Shown here piece after piece: positions 10,474 to 22,399 of a DNA stretch of 64,000 bases. Each line of letters opens with the position of its first letter. The first letter of the stretch is position 1. Made by a program: the position numbers and the translations under genes. Source of the stretch: Panopea generosa (Eukaryota; Mollusca; Bivalvia; Adapedonta; Hiatellidae); contig CM055895.1 of assembly GCA_029582155.1 (NCBI GenBank), positions 54,254,464 to 54,318,463 on the forward strand. Reading direction: 5' to 3'. The notes under the pieces are model-generated. The model ran no database searches. It had not been told where the DNA came from and saw nothing but the letters and a program-made list of their open reading frames with translations.

Positions 10474-13400
10474 GAATTATTGCAAAACTGCATGCATTGC
10501 GCATTGTATTGATGGTCCCGTATCCTTTACGAAAAATGACACATTAACGTGTCCGAAAACCACAGCAATTGTACATACTCATATTCAAAACGTTAATTTA
10601 TATTTTTTTTAAAAAAGGACATGTCATTTGTGTTGATAATATCGTATTTAAATTTAACATGCAATGTAAATGATCTTATATACATTGGTAATAAACATTT
10701 CTCATCCTTAAACCACTTACATAAGGTATTGTTCTGTCCAGTAGTTTTGTATATCTTCTTCGATATAAGATATTCCTTTGTATTCCATTGCATATCTTCA
10801 TCTATAAATAACATATGTTGTAAAAAAGCTGTTTAGTAATGTACTGCTTTGCTTCTTATTTGTACAGCTTAAATGCAGTGACATAGATAATCATTGCAGT
10901 CGGTTGCTCAAAGAAATTTAAAGATAAATACTTCAAAGAATAAGGATTAAAAGTGCTAATGCATTGGCGAATTATTGAATTCGCAATGACACGCTAAGAA
11001 ATAAACATGCGTTAACATATCAGTATTATCAAATATAAAAGATACTGTCATGTCATTTGTTATTGCATGGTTTCCTTAACATTGAAAAGATCCTGCTCCA
11101 ATGTGATAGTGTCACCGTTTTGTTTATAAAAAACATGACACCACGAGCATGTGGCTCCGGCGTATGATTGACATTCAATTTCATACTATCAATTTGTATT
11201 GTTGTAATGTTTTGACTATGAACTGATTTTCAAAAATAGCAGCATAGAGACAAGACATGATGGAAACGTGATATTTAATACAATGGTACAGATACTGTTA
11301 AGAACATATCATAATGGAACACTGAATCTAAATATGAAATAGTGACTTTTGTTATATGAATTTGATACAATTCGCAACAGTCATAGTACATTCTGTAACA
11401 TTCTTATTTTCATTATTCAGTATATTGTCTGTGTGTGGGATGTTGTTATGAACGTTCTACGGTCGTTTTGTTTCCAGTAGGATATGTTTGTTGTTTTGCT
11501 ACTGCCGTTGGTGTGACATCTGGATGTTGCAACTATATTTGGACATGTCTTTTCTTATTTCTATTTTCTTCTCATATTGTTTTCAAATTTCTCTTTAAAA
11601 AATGAATTGAATTCCCCACTCGTTTCTTTCGTCATTGATTCGTATCTCATAAGAAGAGGCTTATACCAAAAGCAGGCGATTCTCAAGAGATTTCTCTCGA
11701 ATAAAATGCAATAGAAAAGAAGTATCCTCTGAATTGTTAATAGAGTCTTAAATGTTTTTTATTAGTATGGAACTGCACTCTTGTAATTGATTATTATCAT
11801 ATTAATATCACCATTAACCGGAATGTCACAATGGCAATCAATAATGCTGTCCTTGTATTATTCTGGATTAATATCAAGAATAAGTAATAGAATCAATAGT
11901 TGCCCTTTAATGCCACCGTTGGTGAATGAGTTACTTAGACTGAAACAATTCAATGTTTTTACCGGCTGGTTCTTTGAAGCTTGTCTTCAAAACAAGACAT
12001 ACACGTTTAGAAAGTCTTTAATAGAAAAGTACGTTAATACAATGTGTTATAAAAAAAGAGCATAATAAAAATATATTCATTCCCTGAACCTATTTGTATC
12101 TATAATTGTCTTATCAATTACCTAACAAATGAACTGCTCAGTTTGTCATTGACTTTAATATGTGTCCCTCATTTGTATGGCACCGCCGTATTAAGTACAC
12201 TCTTAAGTTCATTAGAAACTAGAATCTAGTTTTACACTACTGAACTTACTCAATAAGTGCCAATGTACTCTACACGCTTAGTCAGCAGACGATTACGTCG
12301 CTTTCTCCATGTTAAGGTGAAGTTCATTTTCGGGACTTCGTTAAGCGCCTTACAATACTTAATGCGATTTTCTTTGGTCGACAAAGGTCATATCTGTATT
12401 GTTTAAATAAAATTATTTACCAGTGCTAGTTGCGTTAACATGGTCTTTAGACACTGCGGTTAACTTTTAAACGATCATACCCTATGCATTTACTTGCATG
12501 TGCATATTATTTACAGAAATCCTTAAAACATTTAATTTCGAGTATATAATTTTTCTCTGGAATTATTTCAATCACTAAAAACGTATCAGACGATCAAGAT
12601 AAACTATTATATCACATGGTACTATCCACCGGCGGAAAATATGTAAACGTCCCCATGAGACCAGTCTCATGCAAATTAAGGTAATTGTTTATATCAATAG
12701 ACAAACAGATAGCAAATATAACTTAACTATTGCGTGATAAATCAAATGTATATCCGCGTGGAGCAGATTTAAATAATATAAAAGCAATAATTGCATATCT
12801 CTTGACAGAAGCAATATATAACGTGCTGATATAGCAAACACATGATTCGTGAGATATCAGGTAAATGTTAGATATATTACTCGGTGTTTAAGTAAAACAG
12901 AAGACATACTGCTAATATTCACGTTCTCCTGTAATATTAATTCACTTTTAAAGTTATACCGGTACGATGCAATGGACATCTACATCGCTGCATTTAACGT
13001 TCGATTCAGACAAAAACGGATGCTCTTTCTAAATGTCTTCGGTGGATTTAATAAACACACTGTTTTAGTAATGATGCATTATTGAATGAATAATCAATAT
13101 ATCACCAGAATCATCAGAAAACTGTTATCAAACACACTGACGGACGGAAGAAAACCTAAGTAGTCTGTAGAACGGATCTAGTTCCCTCGATTTGGTCCGT
13201 TACATAGCAATAATATTCTAGCAAATTTGAGCACGTTCATTAGTCAGTTGCTTCAGACAAGAAAAGTTCGAATGACATCACATGTATATAAGCTTGCATT
13301 AGCTATGAATTGTGGAAATTCATGTTTTTATCAGGGGGTAAATAGACCTGTTTCGAGAGCAATCAGAGACTGGGATATACTAAGACTGAAAATTGAGAAG

Positions 13401-13490
13401 ACGAACCACTTTTTCGCAAACAACTAGCCAACTTAACCGCTACTTAAATATTTGAATAGAGCTGGTCTCAAACACACGTCCTCAGCAATC

Positions 13491-13829
13491 CATTAGATAA
13501 AAGATCCAATTGTATTGTTGCATGGTATTGTTAATAGTTTTGCTTGTCCAATAAACACCCATAAATTAATTGAATGTTACTTTTCATTCCCGACCTGGTG
13601 GTTTATTAGATAAAAGATCCAATTGTATTGTTGCATGGTATTGTAAATAATTTTGCTTGTCCAATTAACACCCATAAACCAATGGAATGTTACTATTCAT
13701 TCCCGACCTGGTGGTTCATTAGATAAAAGATCCAATTGTATTGTTGCATGGTATTGTAAATAGTTTTGCTTGTCCAATTAACACCCATAAACCAATGGAA
13801 TGGTACTATTCTTTCCCGACCTGGTGGTT
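13491..13829. repeat. 113-bp tandem repeat, three units
   Basis: The segment starting CATTAGATAAAAGATCC recurs at 13491, 13604 and 13717, with a residual start at 13830, giving a constant 113-bp period. Units 2 and 3 differ by only a few bases. Copy A has a single diverged unit at about 7318-7440, so the triplication happened in B after the segmental duplication. Confidence 0.85.
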
Positions 13830-14746
13830 CATAAGAATACGAGGCTCTAGCACATTGGACACTTGCAAGTCTGTAGCGCGGATTTATCCTCAAATATTGC
13901 CCATCAACTGTTGTTGTTGGATTTGATGATGAACTCCATCCCTGTTTTGTCCCAACGGAGAGGCTTCGCTTTTGAAACAAATGATAAAAAATGATTTCTT
14001 AGTACAATGGTGTAATGTTCAGAATTATTAACCCATTATTTTGCCTTCTCATGATGCAAAAGTAGAGGCATTTTTGCTAGATAAAAATCGAACAAGTTTG
14101 TCCCTTCACAATAGCAGTCTCACGATAAGTTCGTTCGCTGGTAAACGTTTTAATTTCATATTGTAATTATTCTGATTCATTGAAATCATGTTGAATTAAA
14201 TGTTGCTTGAAACTAGATTTGAACTTTAGCTGTTCATAGGAGGCGTGATGGGTGTTGCATATGTTATTATTAGACAAGAACAACACGTGAATAAAGCTGA
14301 GTCTGCAACTCTTTGCATTTAATTGCGGCCTGTGCTTCTAGCAGATAATCTACTCTTATGCCACTCTTATTTTCAACATTTTGTTTATTGGCGTCCATTT
14401 GACATATACAGACTGTGTTTTATGACCCATAATAATAAATAGGAGAAACGATATTCGTTCTTCGACGATATATTGAACAATTACGCAAACACCGTAAGAT
14501 AAAGCTTTTAACAGTTGACATGATGAAAAGATTACCAAATTGTGATTTGTTTCAACTAGACTTTCTTTCTATTTAAACGTTATTATTTTCGTACTTGGTT
14601 TTCGAGGCGCATTAGTGAGATAATGTTCTATATAATTTGCATTCTAACAAGATGTTAAATCTCTTAAACTCTGAAGGTGTAAGTACATCATTGATTTTTG
14701 CACTTTGTTCTATAGTAAATAAAAATAAGTTTGCAGGCTTGTCATT

Positions 14747-14748
<2 letters not shown>

Positions 14749-14798
<50 letters not shown>
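14749..14798. repeat. (GA)n microsatellite
   Basis: About 25 uninterrupted GA dinucleotides. The flanks match copy A near 8850, where no GA tract is present, so it arose or expanded in copy B. Confidence 0.95.
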
Positions 14799-14800
<2 letters not shown>

Positions 14801-16502
14801 CAAAAATGAAATAAATGAAACTTACATTTTATTGTAAGTCAACTACTGCACTACCAAAATATGATGAGAAAAGTAGGGGCCATGTGTATACCAAGAGATT
14901 TTTCTGTTCAGTAGTACACTGTTGACAAAATGAAAGTAGAATGATGAAATCATGTATTCATATTCCAATTTCCAAACATCATTTTTTTCTATATTCGCAA
15001 ATCAAAAATATCAATGCTTTCAGAATGTTTAGAATACATCAATATTGCCATTCAAACAAAAGTTGAGCATTGAAATAAGGATATGTATTATTTATAACCG
15101 CCATAATGCGACTATCTCACGGAAGCATTTTTGTTTCAAGTGGTGATACTATATCTGAATATAAGATGAACATCAAGTTGCCTGAGATATGATTTGTTAT
15201 TAAGAAAAATGTAACAGCACCATTTATGCACGAGAGTTAAACGGACAGTGACATATTAAACCAACTGAGCACACACATTATTAAAATAAAATACAAATGC
15301 CTCTCATGCAAGTTAGTGAATATAAAAAACAGTAAAGTCATCAATCAATCTATAAATTTTGAAAATAATTGTTAACAGACGGGTTGCATACGATTTAATA
15401 TACCCGAGATTTTAAAACCATGTGCTAGCTGAGAAAGGATTCAAAATAAAGTTCTAACGTATTAAATGGAACACATCTTAATTATAACAGAATATAAATA
15501 ACCCTTTTTTGAGGGATGCGTTATATATAATCGTGAAATTTTATAAACGGTAACGTAAATTTATAAGATAGTTCCAGTACCGCCAACCAATTTGATAGAT
15601 ATCGCTTACAGATGCCACCAATATATAAAACGTTGCCAATAGATAATATCGGTAATAAAACATAAAACAACAAAAAGATAATGTCATAAATAGAAGTGAT
15701 TACCAACATGACAGATCTTACCAATATTTCCAAGAAAGGAAACTATCGTCAAAAGCATTCATCGCTGTCAATAAAAAGTATCGCTATTGCATAACCACCA
15801 AAATAATATACAATATATATATATTTTTTTCATTTGAGACGTAAATATTTCATTGTAACTATATAGAAAGGTGAACGTATACACGTTAATGGTATTTTTG
15901 GTTTCACATCTAGATAACAATAGTGCTAAAATATATTACGCTTCCACAGCTACACATATTACCAGAGAAACGCAGCGATAAATTAAGCAAGCGCTTTAAA
16001 ATACTTTGCCTCTATTACATTCTACATTATCACATAGGAGCATTGTTAATAACAACATCTAATGAAAGTCACTACCAACATGTGAATATTTAACCAGGAA
16101 AACACATTAACCAAAAAAAAAAAAAAGATTTAAAAACATGATGATATTCTATATTAAAATGTTTAAGAAGAATTACAATAAAAGTAATATAACATAACTT
16201 ATGAAAAAGCGTGAAAAATTTACGAGTGTACTCTTTATAATAACTTAATCTCAGTGAAATAAACGGTTATTGCCGCCAGTTGCTCTAGGAAATATTAGGA
16301 AAAAAAACACTTAAAAAATAAGGAGTAACAGTGCTAATGCATTGACGAATTATTGGGTTCGCAATGATACATTAACACAATAAACGTGCAGTACTATTGA
16401 ATATAAAAGTTGCTGTCATGTCATTTGTAATGGCATGGTTTCCTTTACATTGAAAAGATCCTACTCCCTTGTGGAAGTGTCAACGTTTTGATTACAACAA
16501 GA

Positions 16503-17757
16503 AAATATCGGCGGAACCGATGGATGCTCCCAAAAGTGAGTGTTTGACTCTGTACCATATGGTAATGATATTGAACAGGGGAAGTAACTGTGAGAGTTCT
16601 AAAGAGAAGTCAATACATTATTTTATATTTCGTGATATAATACATTGTATAACACACTTTGATATAGGTCATTATGATGCATGCTAGCAAGTTTCATAAA
16701 ATTCCAACATGGGGTTGTTGAGAAATAGCGCGGACAAGAATTTGGTCACAGACAGAATTAAAACTCCATGAAAAATCATCAAACCGGAACACAAAGACAA
16801 TCTGCGCATCGCCACTTGGTAGTGATGCATCCATGCAAGTTTCATAAAATTCCAACATGGGGTTGTAGAGAAATAGCGTGGACAAGAATTTAGTTACACA
16901 TATAATCAAAGGGCCATAACTCCGTGAAAAATCATCGAACATGAACACAAAGACATTATGCGCATCTGCACTTGGAAATGATGCATTCTAACAAAATTCA
17001 TAAAATTACAACCTTAGGTTGTAGAGAAATAGTGCGGACAAGAATTTGATCACAGACTCAATTAAAGGGCCACAACTCCATGAAAAATCATCAAACTAGA
17101 GCACAAAGACAATATGCGCATCGCCACTTGGTAGTGATGCATCCTGGCAAGTTTCATAAAATACCAACATGCGTTTGTAGAGAAAAAGCGCAAACAATAA
17201 TTTGGTCACAGACAGAATCAAAGCGCCATAACTCTGTGAAAAATCATCAAACCGGAACACAAAGACAACATGCCATCTGCACTTGGTATTGATGCATCCT
17301 AGCAAGTTTCATAAAATTTCAACCTGAGGTTGTAGAGGAATAGCGCGGACAGGAATTTGGCCACTCAATTAAAGGGCCATAACTCCATGAAAAATCATTG
17401 AACCGGAATACAAAGACAACATGCGCATCTCCACTTGGTAGTGATGCATCCTAACAAGTTTCATGAAATTCCAACAAGGGGTTGCAGAGAAATAGCGCGG
17501 ACAAGAGTTTGGTCACAGACAGAATCAAAGGGCCGTTACTCTGTGAAAAATCATCGAACATGAACACAAAGACAATATGCGCATATGTACTTGGTAATGA
17601 TGCATCCTAGCAATTTTCATAAAATTCCAACCAGAGGTTGTAGAAAAATAGCCCTGACAAGAACTTTAGGACGGACGGACAGACGGACGGATGCAGAGAC
17701 GCACGCACGCACGGACGAAGCAGCGACTATTTTCTTCCCCCATTTGGGGGAGCATAA
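16503..17757 (+). mobile_element. pearl-like / Helitron-related non-autonomous element with 155-bp tandem core
   Basis: A core of seven copies of a roughly 155-bp unit runs from about 16688 to 17655. Each carries CAAGTTTCATAAAATTCCAA, GGTTGTAGAGAAATAGCG and CACTTGGTAGTGATGCATCC; unit starts are at 16688, 16836, 16991, 17148, 17303, 17455 and 17611. After the core come a GGAC/ACGC-type microsatellite (about 17670-17720) and a hairpin, CTTCCCCCATTTGGGGGAG, near 17735-17753. A short ATGCTCCC near 16525 is inverse to the GGGAGCAT at the 3' end. Copies A and C lack the whole segment, which fixes the rough boundaries. Tandem core plus ACGG-like microsatellite plus 3' hairpin is the layout known for bivalve pearl elements and related Helitron-derived elements. 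No obvious target duplication is seen, as expected for that class. Confidence 0.7.
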
Positions 17758-18305
17758 AAAAGGTCACCATGAACATGTTGCTCTGACGTATTACTGACAT
17801 TAAATATTCTTACTATCATATTTAATCGTCAATATGTTTTGCCTCTGAACCTATTTTCAAGAATAATAAAGAAAAGACATGATACACACGCGATAACTCC
17901 TAGGTTACTGATTCAGTTTCATGTTACACATACTGTTTAGAATTTATCAAAGATGAGACAATGAATCTTAGAATCTTTTAATATCTGACTTAGATATAAT
18001 TCGTGACATTCCTATGTCCATATTGACATCTTTTTATCTATTTTTCAATATTTTGCCTGCAGATGTTATGTTGTTACAGATTATCGGCTTGTTTTAAGTA
18101 AGACATGTATACTGTTTTATTTTTTTGCTATGGACATGGTAGTGACCCTCGGAACTGTATTTGGACATGTCTTTTTCTTATTTCTTTTTCTTTTAATAGT
18201 GTTTTCATATTGTTCTGTTAATAGTTTCACAACTGATTTGGAGTCCTCGCTCTTAGTTTCGTCGATGTTTCTAATCTGAAAATGAAGCATAAAAAATAGG
18301 CGATT

Positions 18306-18735
18306 GTTACATGACGGTAGCAAGATAATTACGCCAAAGAAATTAGAGCTGTGTAAAGCGGTTGGGCAATTTTTTTTGTTAAAAATGCATAAAATGTCAT
18401 ATTTCTATGTGCTTTAGGAACATTGGAACATTTTCATGAATTCTGCAAAAATTGGGTGACATTGGGAACTGTTTGATGATGCTATAACAGTTTAAAGATG
18501 CGTAGTGATACATTGCAACAAATGGGCAGAATTGTAAAAAATGAATGGGTGTCATCAAACCATCGAAATTGTGAAAAAGCAACCTGGTCAACCCCATGTT
18601 TTTTTCCTACATATTTGAACCAACAGAAGACTATCTATGGGAATAAGGCACTTTTAGAATCATTGGTAATGTATCCAGTGTTCCAGTAGTGCATGTCTCT
18701 ATATGTAGAACAGTACAAAATTAATTGGTATGTGA
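18306..18735 (+). repeat. 430-bp dispersed repeat (second copy inverted at 59.2 kb)
   Basis: The segment matches the complement of 59206-59632 over its full length: TACATGACGGTAGCAAGAT near one end, TGTGTAAA.CGGTTGGGCA, GGAACATTTTCATGA, CTGGTCAACCCC, and AACAGT.CAAAATTAATTG at the other end. Copies A and C of the host block lack it, so it is an insertion. Both copies read a partly similar peptide in one frame (starting MRSDTLQ), but stops and frameshifts break it and I see no known domain. Confidence 0.75.
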
Positions 18736-19284
18736 GACGTTGAGTAGTAAAACGCAATAGAAAAAGTATCCAATAAAGTGAATATATATATGTTGTTTTG
18801 AAGTATTGAACTGCACTCTTGTAATTGATTATTATTTTTATAATGATATCACCAGTAATCGGGATGTAATATTGGTAATCAATAATACGGTCCTTATTTT
18901 GGATTAACATAAAGAAAAGGTCATTAAAACAATGGCTGCCTTATAATGTCATCATTGTATCGGCTCGTCCTTTGAAAATTGGTTTCCAATCAAGGCATAC
19001 AAGATTAGAATGTCTTTGATAAAATCATTCGAGCAAATATTGGATGAAATGTTATATATTTAAAGGAGCATACTAAAACAATATTAAATCTCTCAATCTA
19101 TTTTGGATTCAATATTGTTTCTATATAATTACCTTACAAATATACTTCTCAGCAGGTCATTGACTTTAACGAATATGGTTTTGATGAATCATTTAATAAA
19201 AAAACTTTATTGTGTTCTATTTTTCATGTTATTAGGTACTACATAACGACTAGTCCTCTTTAATTCAATATATTTACATTTTTA

Positions 19285-19410
19285 ATAAACTATATAGATT
19301 AATTGCATTTCATTCCCCAAATGAAATACATTTGCAGCTGGGCGGAGCTAACAATGACAAGTTTGCATTTCATTAGTTGCACGATTTTGACTTAATGTTG
19401 TGACGTCACG
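19285..19410 (-). repeat. inverted copy of a family 1 segment
   Basis: The complement of this stretch matches about 21415-21520 in the same block. Shared pieces include AATGAAATG.AAACT, AGCTCCG.CCAGCTGCAAA and AAATGCAATT.ATC. A third, direct copy is at about 25480-25560 in copy C. The segment lies in DNA absent from A and C at this position, so it is a separate inverted insertion. Confidence 0.6.
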
Positions 19411-19544
19411 TTGTCGTAGGGCCAACTTGACGTTTACCATAAGGTGTTATATTAAGAATAAATTGTGGCTATCTGGATAATATCTGGTGCAAAATTTGAC
19501 TTTTATCGATAAAGACATGTATTAAGTACATTATAATCAATTAT

Positions 19545-19615
19545 AGTCCTGCATAGCGCAGTGGTTATACCTATGGATGATTACTCAGGCGATCCTCTCG
19601 AGAATCCCGTGATCA
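19545..19615 (+). mobile_element. degenerate tRNA-like head
   Basis: TAGCGCAGTGGTTATACCTA is a good A-box region. A weak B-box (TCTCGAGAATCCCGTG) follows about 30 nt later. No recognisable SINE body follows. It lies in the B-specific insert at 19220-20030, the rest of which holds nothing I recognise. Confidence 0.4.
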
Positions 19616-20259
19616 TATTTCATTTTTTGTTAATTTACCTAGCAACGCCTTTTTTTCTATAGTGCTATATAACCTGCTTCTCATCAAACAAATATGTTCC
19701 AATAAAATGGAAACAAAATATTTGTCTTCATATGCATTTATAACTTTTCACATATATAATGCCGCGGACCATTCCAATACTTAAGGATGTCAGAATTGTC
19801 AGACTATATGCGATTGAATCGGAAATTTTACGACAATTTTCATCAACAGAGCAGTTAAATTGCATATTTGATTATTGATCTGTAAATATAGATCTAAAAC
19901 ACGATTGATTAACATTTAGGAGAGGTATTGGCCGTTATAAATGTATAGAATGCCATGAGATTTCACATAAAAGTCTATAATAAACACGTTGTTTCTTTCT
20001 TTAAAAAAGAAATATCTGTATATACTAATATTGTCGCTTTATTAAGCGCCAATGTTCCTTATAAGACCCTTAGTCAGTGGCTCCATGATAAATCTCCCGC
20101 TGCCTTGTTATGTATAGTTCTTTCTCGAACTTCGTATCCTTACAATACTTAATACCATTTTTCGTTTGTCGATAACGTTTAAATCTATATTTTCGAAATA
20201 ATAATACTGATCAATGCCGGTTGAGTTGCATTGCGGTTAAATAGTTAACATTCTTAAAC

Positions 20260-21215
20260 ATGAGAAGGTTAGTACCATAATAACCTACAGGTTTTATCTG
20301 AAATTTCGACCGTACATTATACACAAATGCTTTAATAGACATATTATTTCTTTTTAACTGATATGTTCACACAGTTCGGTGATAGTATGTTTATTATAGG
20401 TATTATCATGGGTACCAATTGTGCACCACTTGCAATAGATTTGTTTTGATATTTCTACGAGAATTTTGTGCCAAATACAGACGTCATCAATGTTTCAATA
20501 TTATCTGAAGATACAATAAAGGCATATTGAATATCAATACTTTTGTGTTTACTAGAATAGTAGTCAATATCAAATTTTATTCTAGTGATATCTAGATCAA
20601 CAAAGTTAATTTTCAATTTTTTAAAACTGTTTTGACTTACATCTCTATATTTGTAATGAATTGATAAGTACAACGTTTTATGAAAAAAGAGATGATTTTG
20701 ATTTCTATATTGTCGATTTTACTCATTGGACGGGGTGGTGTCGCGAGCTACGTTTGCTAGAGGTTGGAGCTCCATTGTGGATTTAAATAAACGTAAACGT
20801 AAAAAAACAAAATGTTCTGTTATTCGGATTCTAAATTATTTGCACCAATCATTTCCTTATTTGAACTATCACTTACTTCAGCTAACAGGCACGTGTGTGT
20901 TGTCATATTTTTAAAATTCCAAAAGAGTTGTGTAATTACATTAATCAAGCGTTAATCACATAGATCAAAGGTATCATTACATATAAATGGTTTATGTAAC
21001 ATGTGAATAAAAGTATTGACTTTAATCCACGCACTAGCTTCGCATGTGAGCATTGTTGTGGAATATAGGCATACAACAGTTTAAAATTGTACTTTTCTAG
21101 TTTTGTATAATAATTTGGTATTTTCGTTGTCAGGATAAAAAGTACAATATTGAGTTTTAATCAATTGATGACAAGAGGCTAGTTTATTGTTCTTTAATCC
21201 CTGAGGAAAACTCAA
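20260..21215. other. copy B-specific sequence, unassigned
   Basis: Copies A and C pass from the shared GCGGTTAA / CTCGGCAGAATTG region directly to other sequence, while B has about 0.95 kb here. It is AT-rich, with no tRNA-like element, terminal inverted repeat or coding signal that I can see. Confidence 0.4.
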
Positions 21216-21927
21216 GTTTGTGCTTTTAATAATTATATTTACCTTATATGTTTTTATTGTTTTAAACTATAGCGATTTTTTCAGTTCGGTATTGAAAAAA
21301 CTACACACATTTGCACGCAAAGCTAATGCCATCGTTAGAACTGCGCCGTTGTCAACACACTGAATCTGTGAATGCGTTGTTATGGCAACTCATATGAAAT
21401 GTCGCACAAGCAAAACAATATCGTATCACCAATGAAATGTAAACTGGTCCTTTGAGCTCCGTCCAGCTGCAAACGTTCTATAATAGGAAATTAAATGCAA
21501 TTTATCCATATACGTGATTCATTTAGACCGAATGCAGTCGAAATGTAGATATATGCGATATAATTGATAGTTTTAAACTGGTATGATAGTATATGGTTAT
21601 ATACGTGTATCTCCTTGTAATCAAACTACACTCAAATAGATCCGTGTTCTAAAACAAATCAACAAAAACTGACTTTACTAATATGAATGATAAATCAAAT
21701 GCCTTTCACAATTCCAAAGGTAGTAAAGACGTTTAATACCGACTACGGTAGAGATCTACGGGATAACAGTGTTTTTTTAAATTTCAATTTGCTCTGAAAC
21801 AATTAAGAGTTTTCATTTGAAGTAGGTCGTATGAGTGAAACGGAGCTTGCTTTGACTTAATATTTATGCAACAATATTAATGGATATTTTGGAATTCATA
21901 TCCATGGTTTCAATATGCTCGATTATG

Positions 21928-21997
21928 CTTCCACCGAGATTTGAATCTTGGACCTCCCGCTTCCGAGACGGACGCCTTCATCACCAGGCCACGGAAG
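21928..21997 (-). pseudogene. tRNA-like pseudogene or SINE head
   Basis: On the minus strand a 70-nt segment folds as a tRNA. The acceptor arms are CTTCCGT and GTGGAAG (seven pairs allowing G.T), the D arm GCCT..AGGC is perfect, and the anticodon arm TCCGT..GCGGG has loop CTCGGAA, which would place CGG (proline) at the anticodon. The A box (TGGCCTGGTGATGAAGGCG) is good. The T arm is damaged (AGATTCAAATCTCGG), and only one nucleotide separates acceptor and D stems. No SINE body follows. I consider it a tRNA-derived pseudogene. Confidence 0.5.
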
Positions 21998-22185
21998 ACG
22001 GATTGTATTGAACTTGTTAGGAGTAGTATATAAATAGATTGTAAACGATTATAAGAGACATGAAGTCTGCATACCACGCAACCTGTTGAACAAACATATT
22101 CTTACTTTGGACATGATACTGCGCATTATACATTTATGTAGGAATCCCTGTTTCCTGTCTGTTTGTTCGTTAATGGAAATGGATG

Positions 22186-22370
22186 TTAGAACTTTTTAAG
22201 TCTGTTAGCTATGACTTCAGATGCTATTTTGTAATCTACATTAAGAAAACTTATTAGGCGCCAGTTTTCAAATATCAATGTATCTTTTACCGTTTTTTGA
22301 AATGAGATTGATAACACCTTGTTTTTGCAATATGGCCAAATATCTGTTTTGATAAGATTACGTTTAATTA
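22186..22370 (-). mobile_element. LINE reverse transcriptase fragment (broken)
   Basis: On the minus strand, codons read QGVINLISKNGK in one frame and, after a frameshift, ENWRLISFLNVDYKIAS then EVIANRLKK in another. This is the conserved reverse-transcriptase region of non-LTR retrotransposons (family form QGVI.LIPK.GKD..D..NWRPISLLN.DYKI..K..ANRLK). The fragment is roughly 60 codons, with a frameshift near 22,275 and a stop soon after ANRLKKF, so it is dead. It sits exactly between duplicate copies B and C. Confidence 0.8.
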
Positions 22371-22399
22371 TAATCAGCAACAGACATATCTCATTTTTT

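Larger units (their letters stand above)
6572..12493. repeat. segmental duplication family 1, copy A
   Basis: The block starts TTGCATGTGCACATTATTCA and is followed directly by copy B starting TTGCATGTGCATATTATTTA at 12494. Collinear matches occur throughout, for example the stretch from CATGAGACCAG (6740/12658) to CAGGTAAATG (6953/12858), 7740-7880/13930-14060, 8560-8850/14390-14660, 9780-9840/15820-15890 and 10860-11120/16250-16480. The 3' part also matches copy C. No gene is seen within it. Stretches such as 8850-9780 and 9900-10340 hold only AT-rich sequence with weak similarity to copy B. Confidence 0.85.
12494..21905. repeat. segmental duplication family 1, copy B (with insertions)
   Basis: This copy is collinear with A over 12494-20250 and with C over about 15950-21905. 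It is longer because of inserts: tandem expansion at 13491, a pearl-like element at about 16503-17757, a 430-bp dispersed repeat at 18306-18735, about 0.8 kb around 19220-20030, and about 0.95 kb at 20260-21210 of unassigned sequence. The 3' end after 21220 matches C (25235 onward) but has no counterpart in A, because A is cut by the tandem junction. No gene is recognised. Confidence 0.8.

Noticed and set aside
14637-14837. Open frames through the GA tract (RERERE / SLSLSL)
   Set aside because: Microsatellite translation; absent from the paralogous block.
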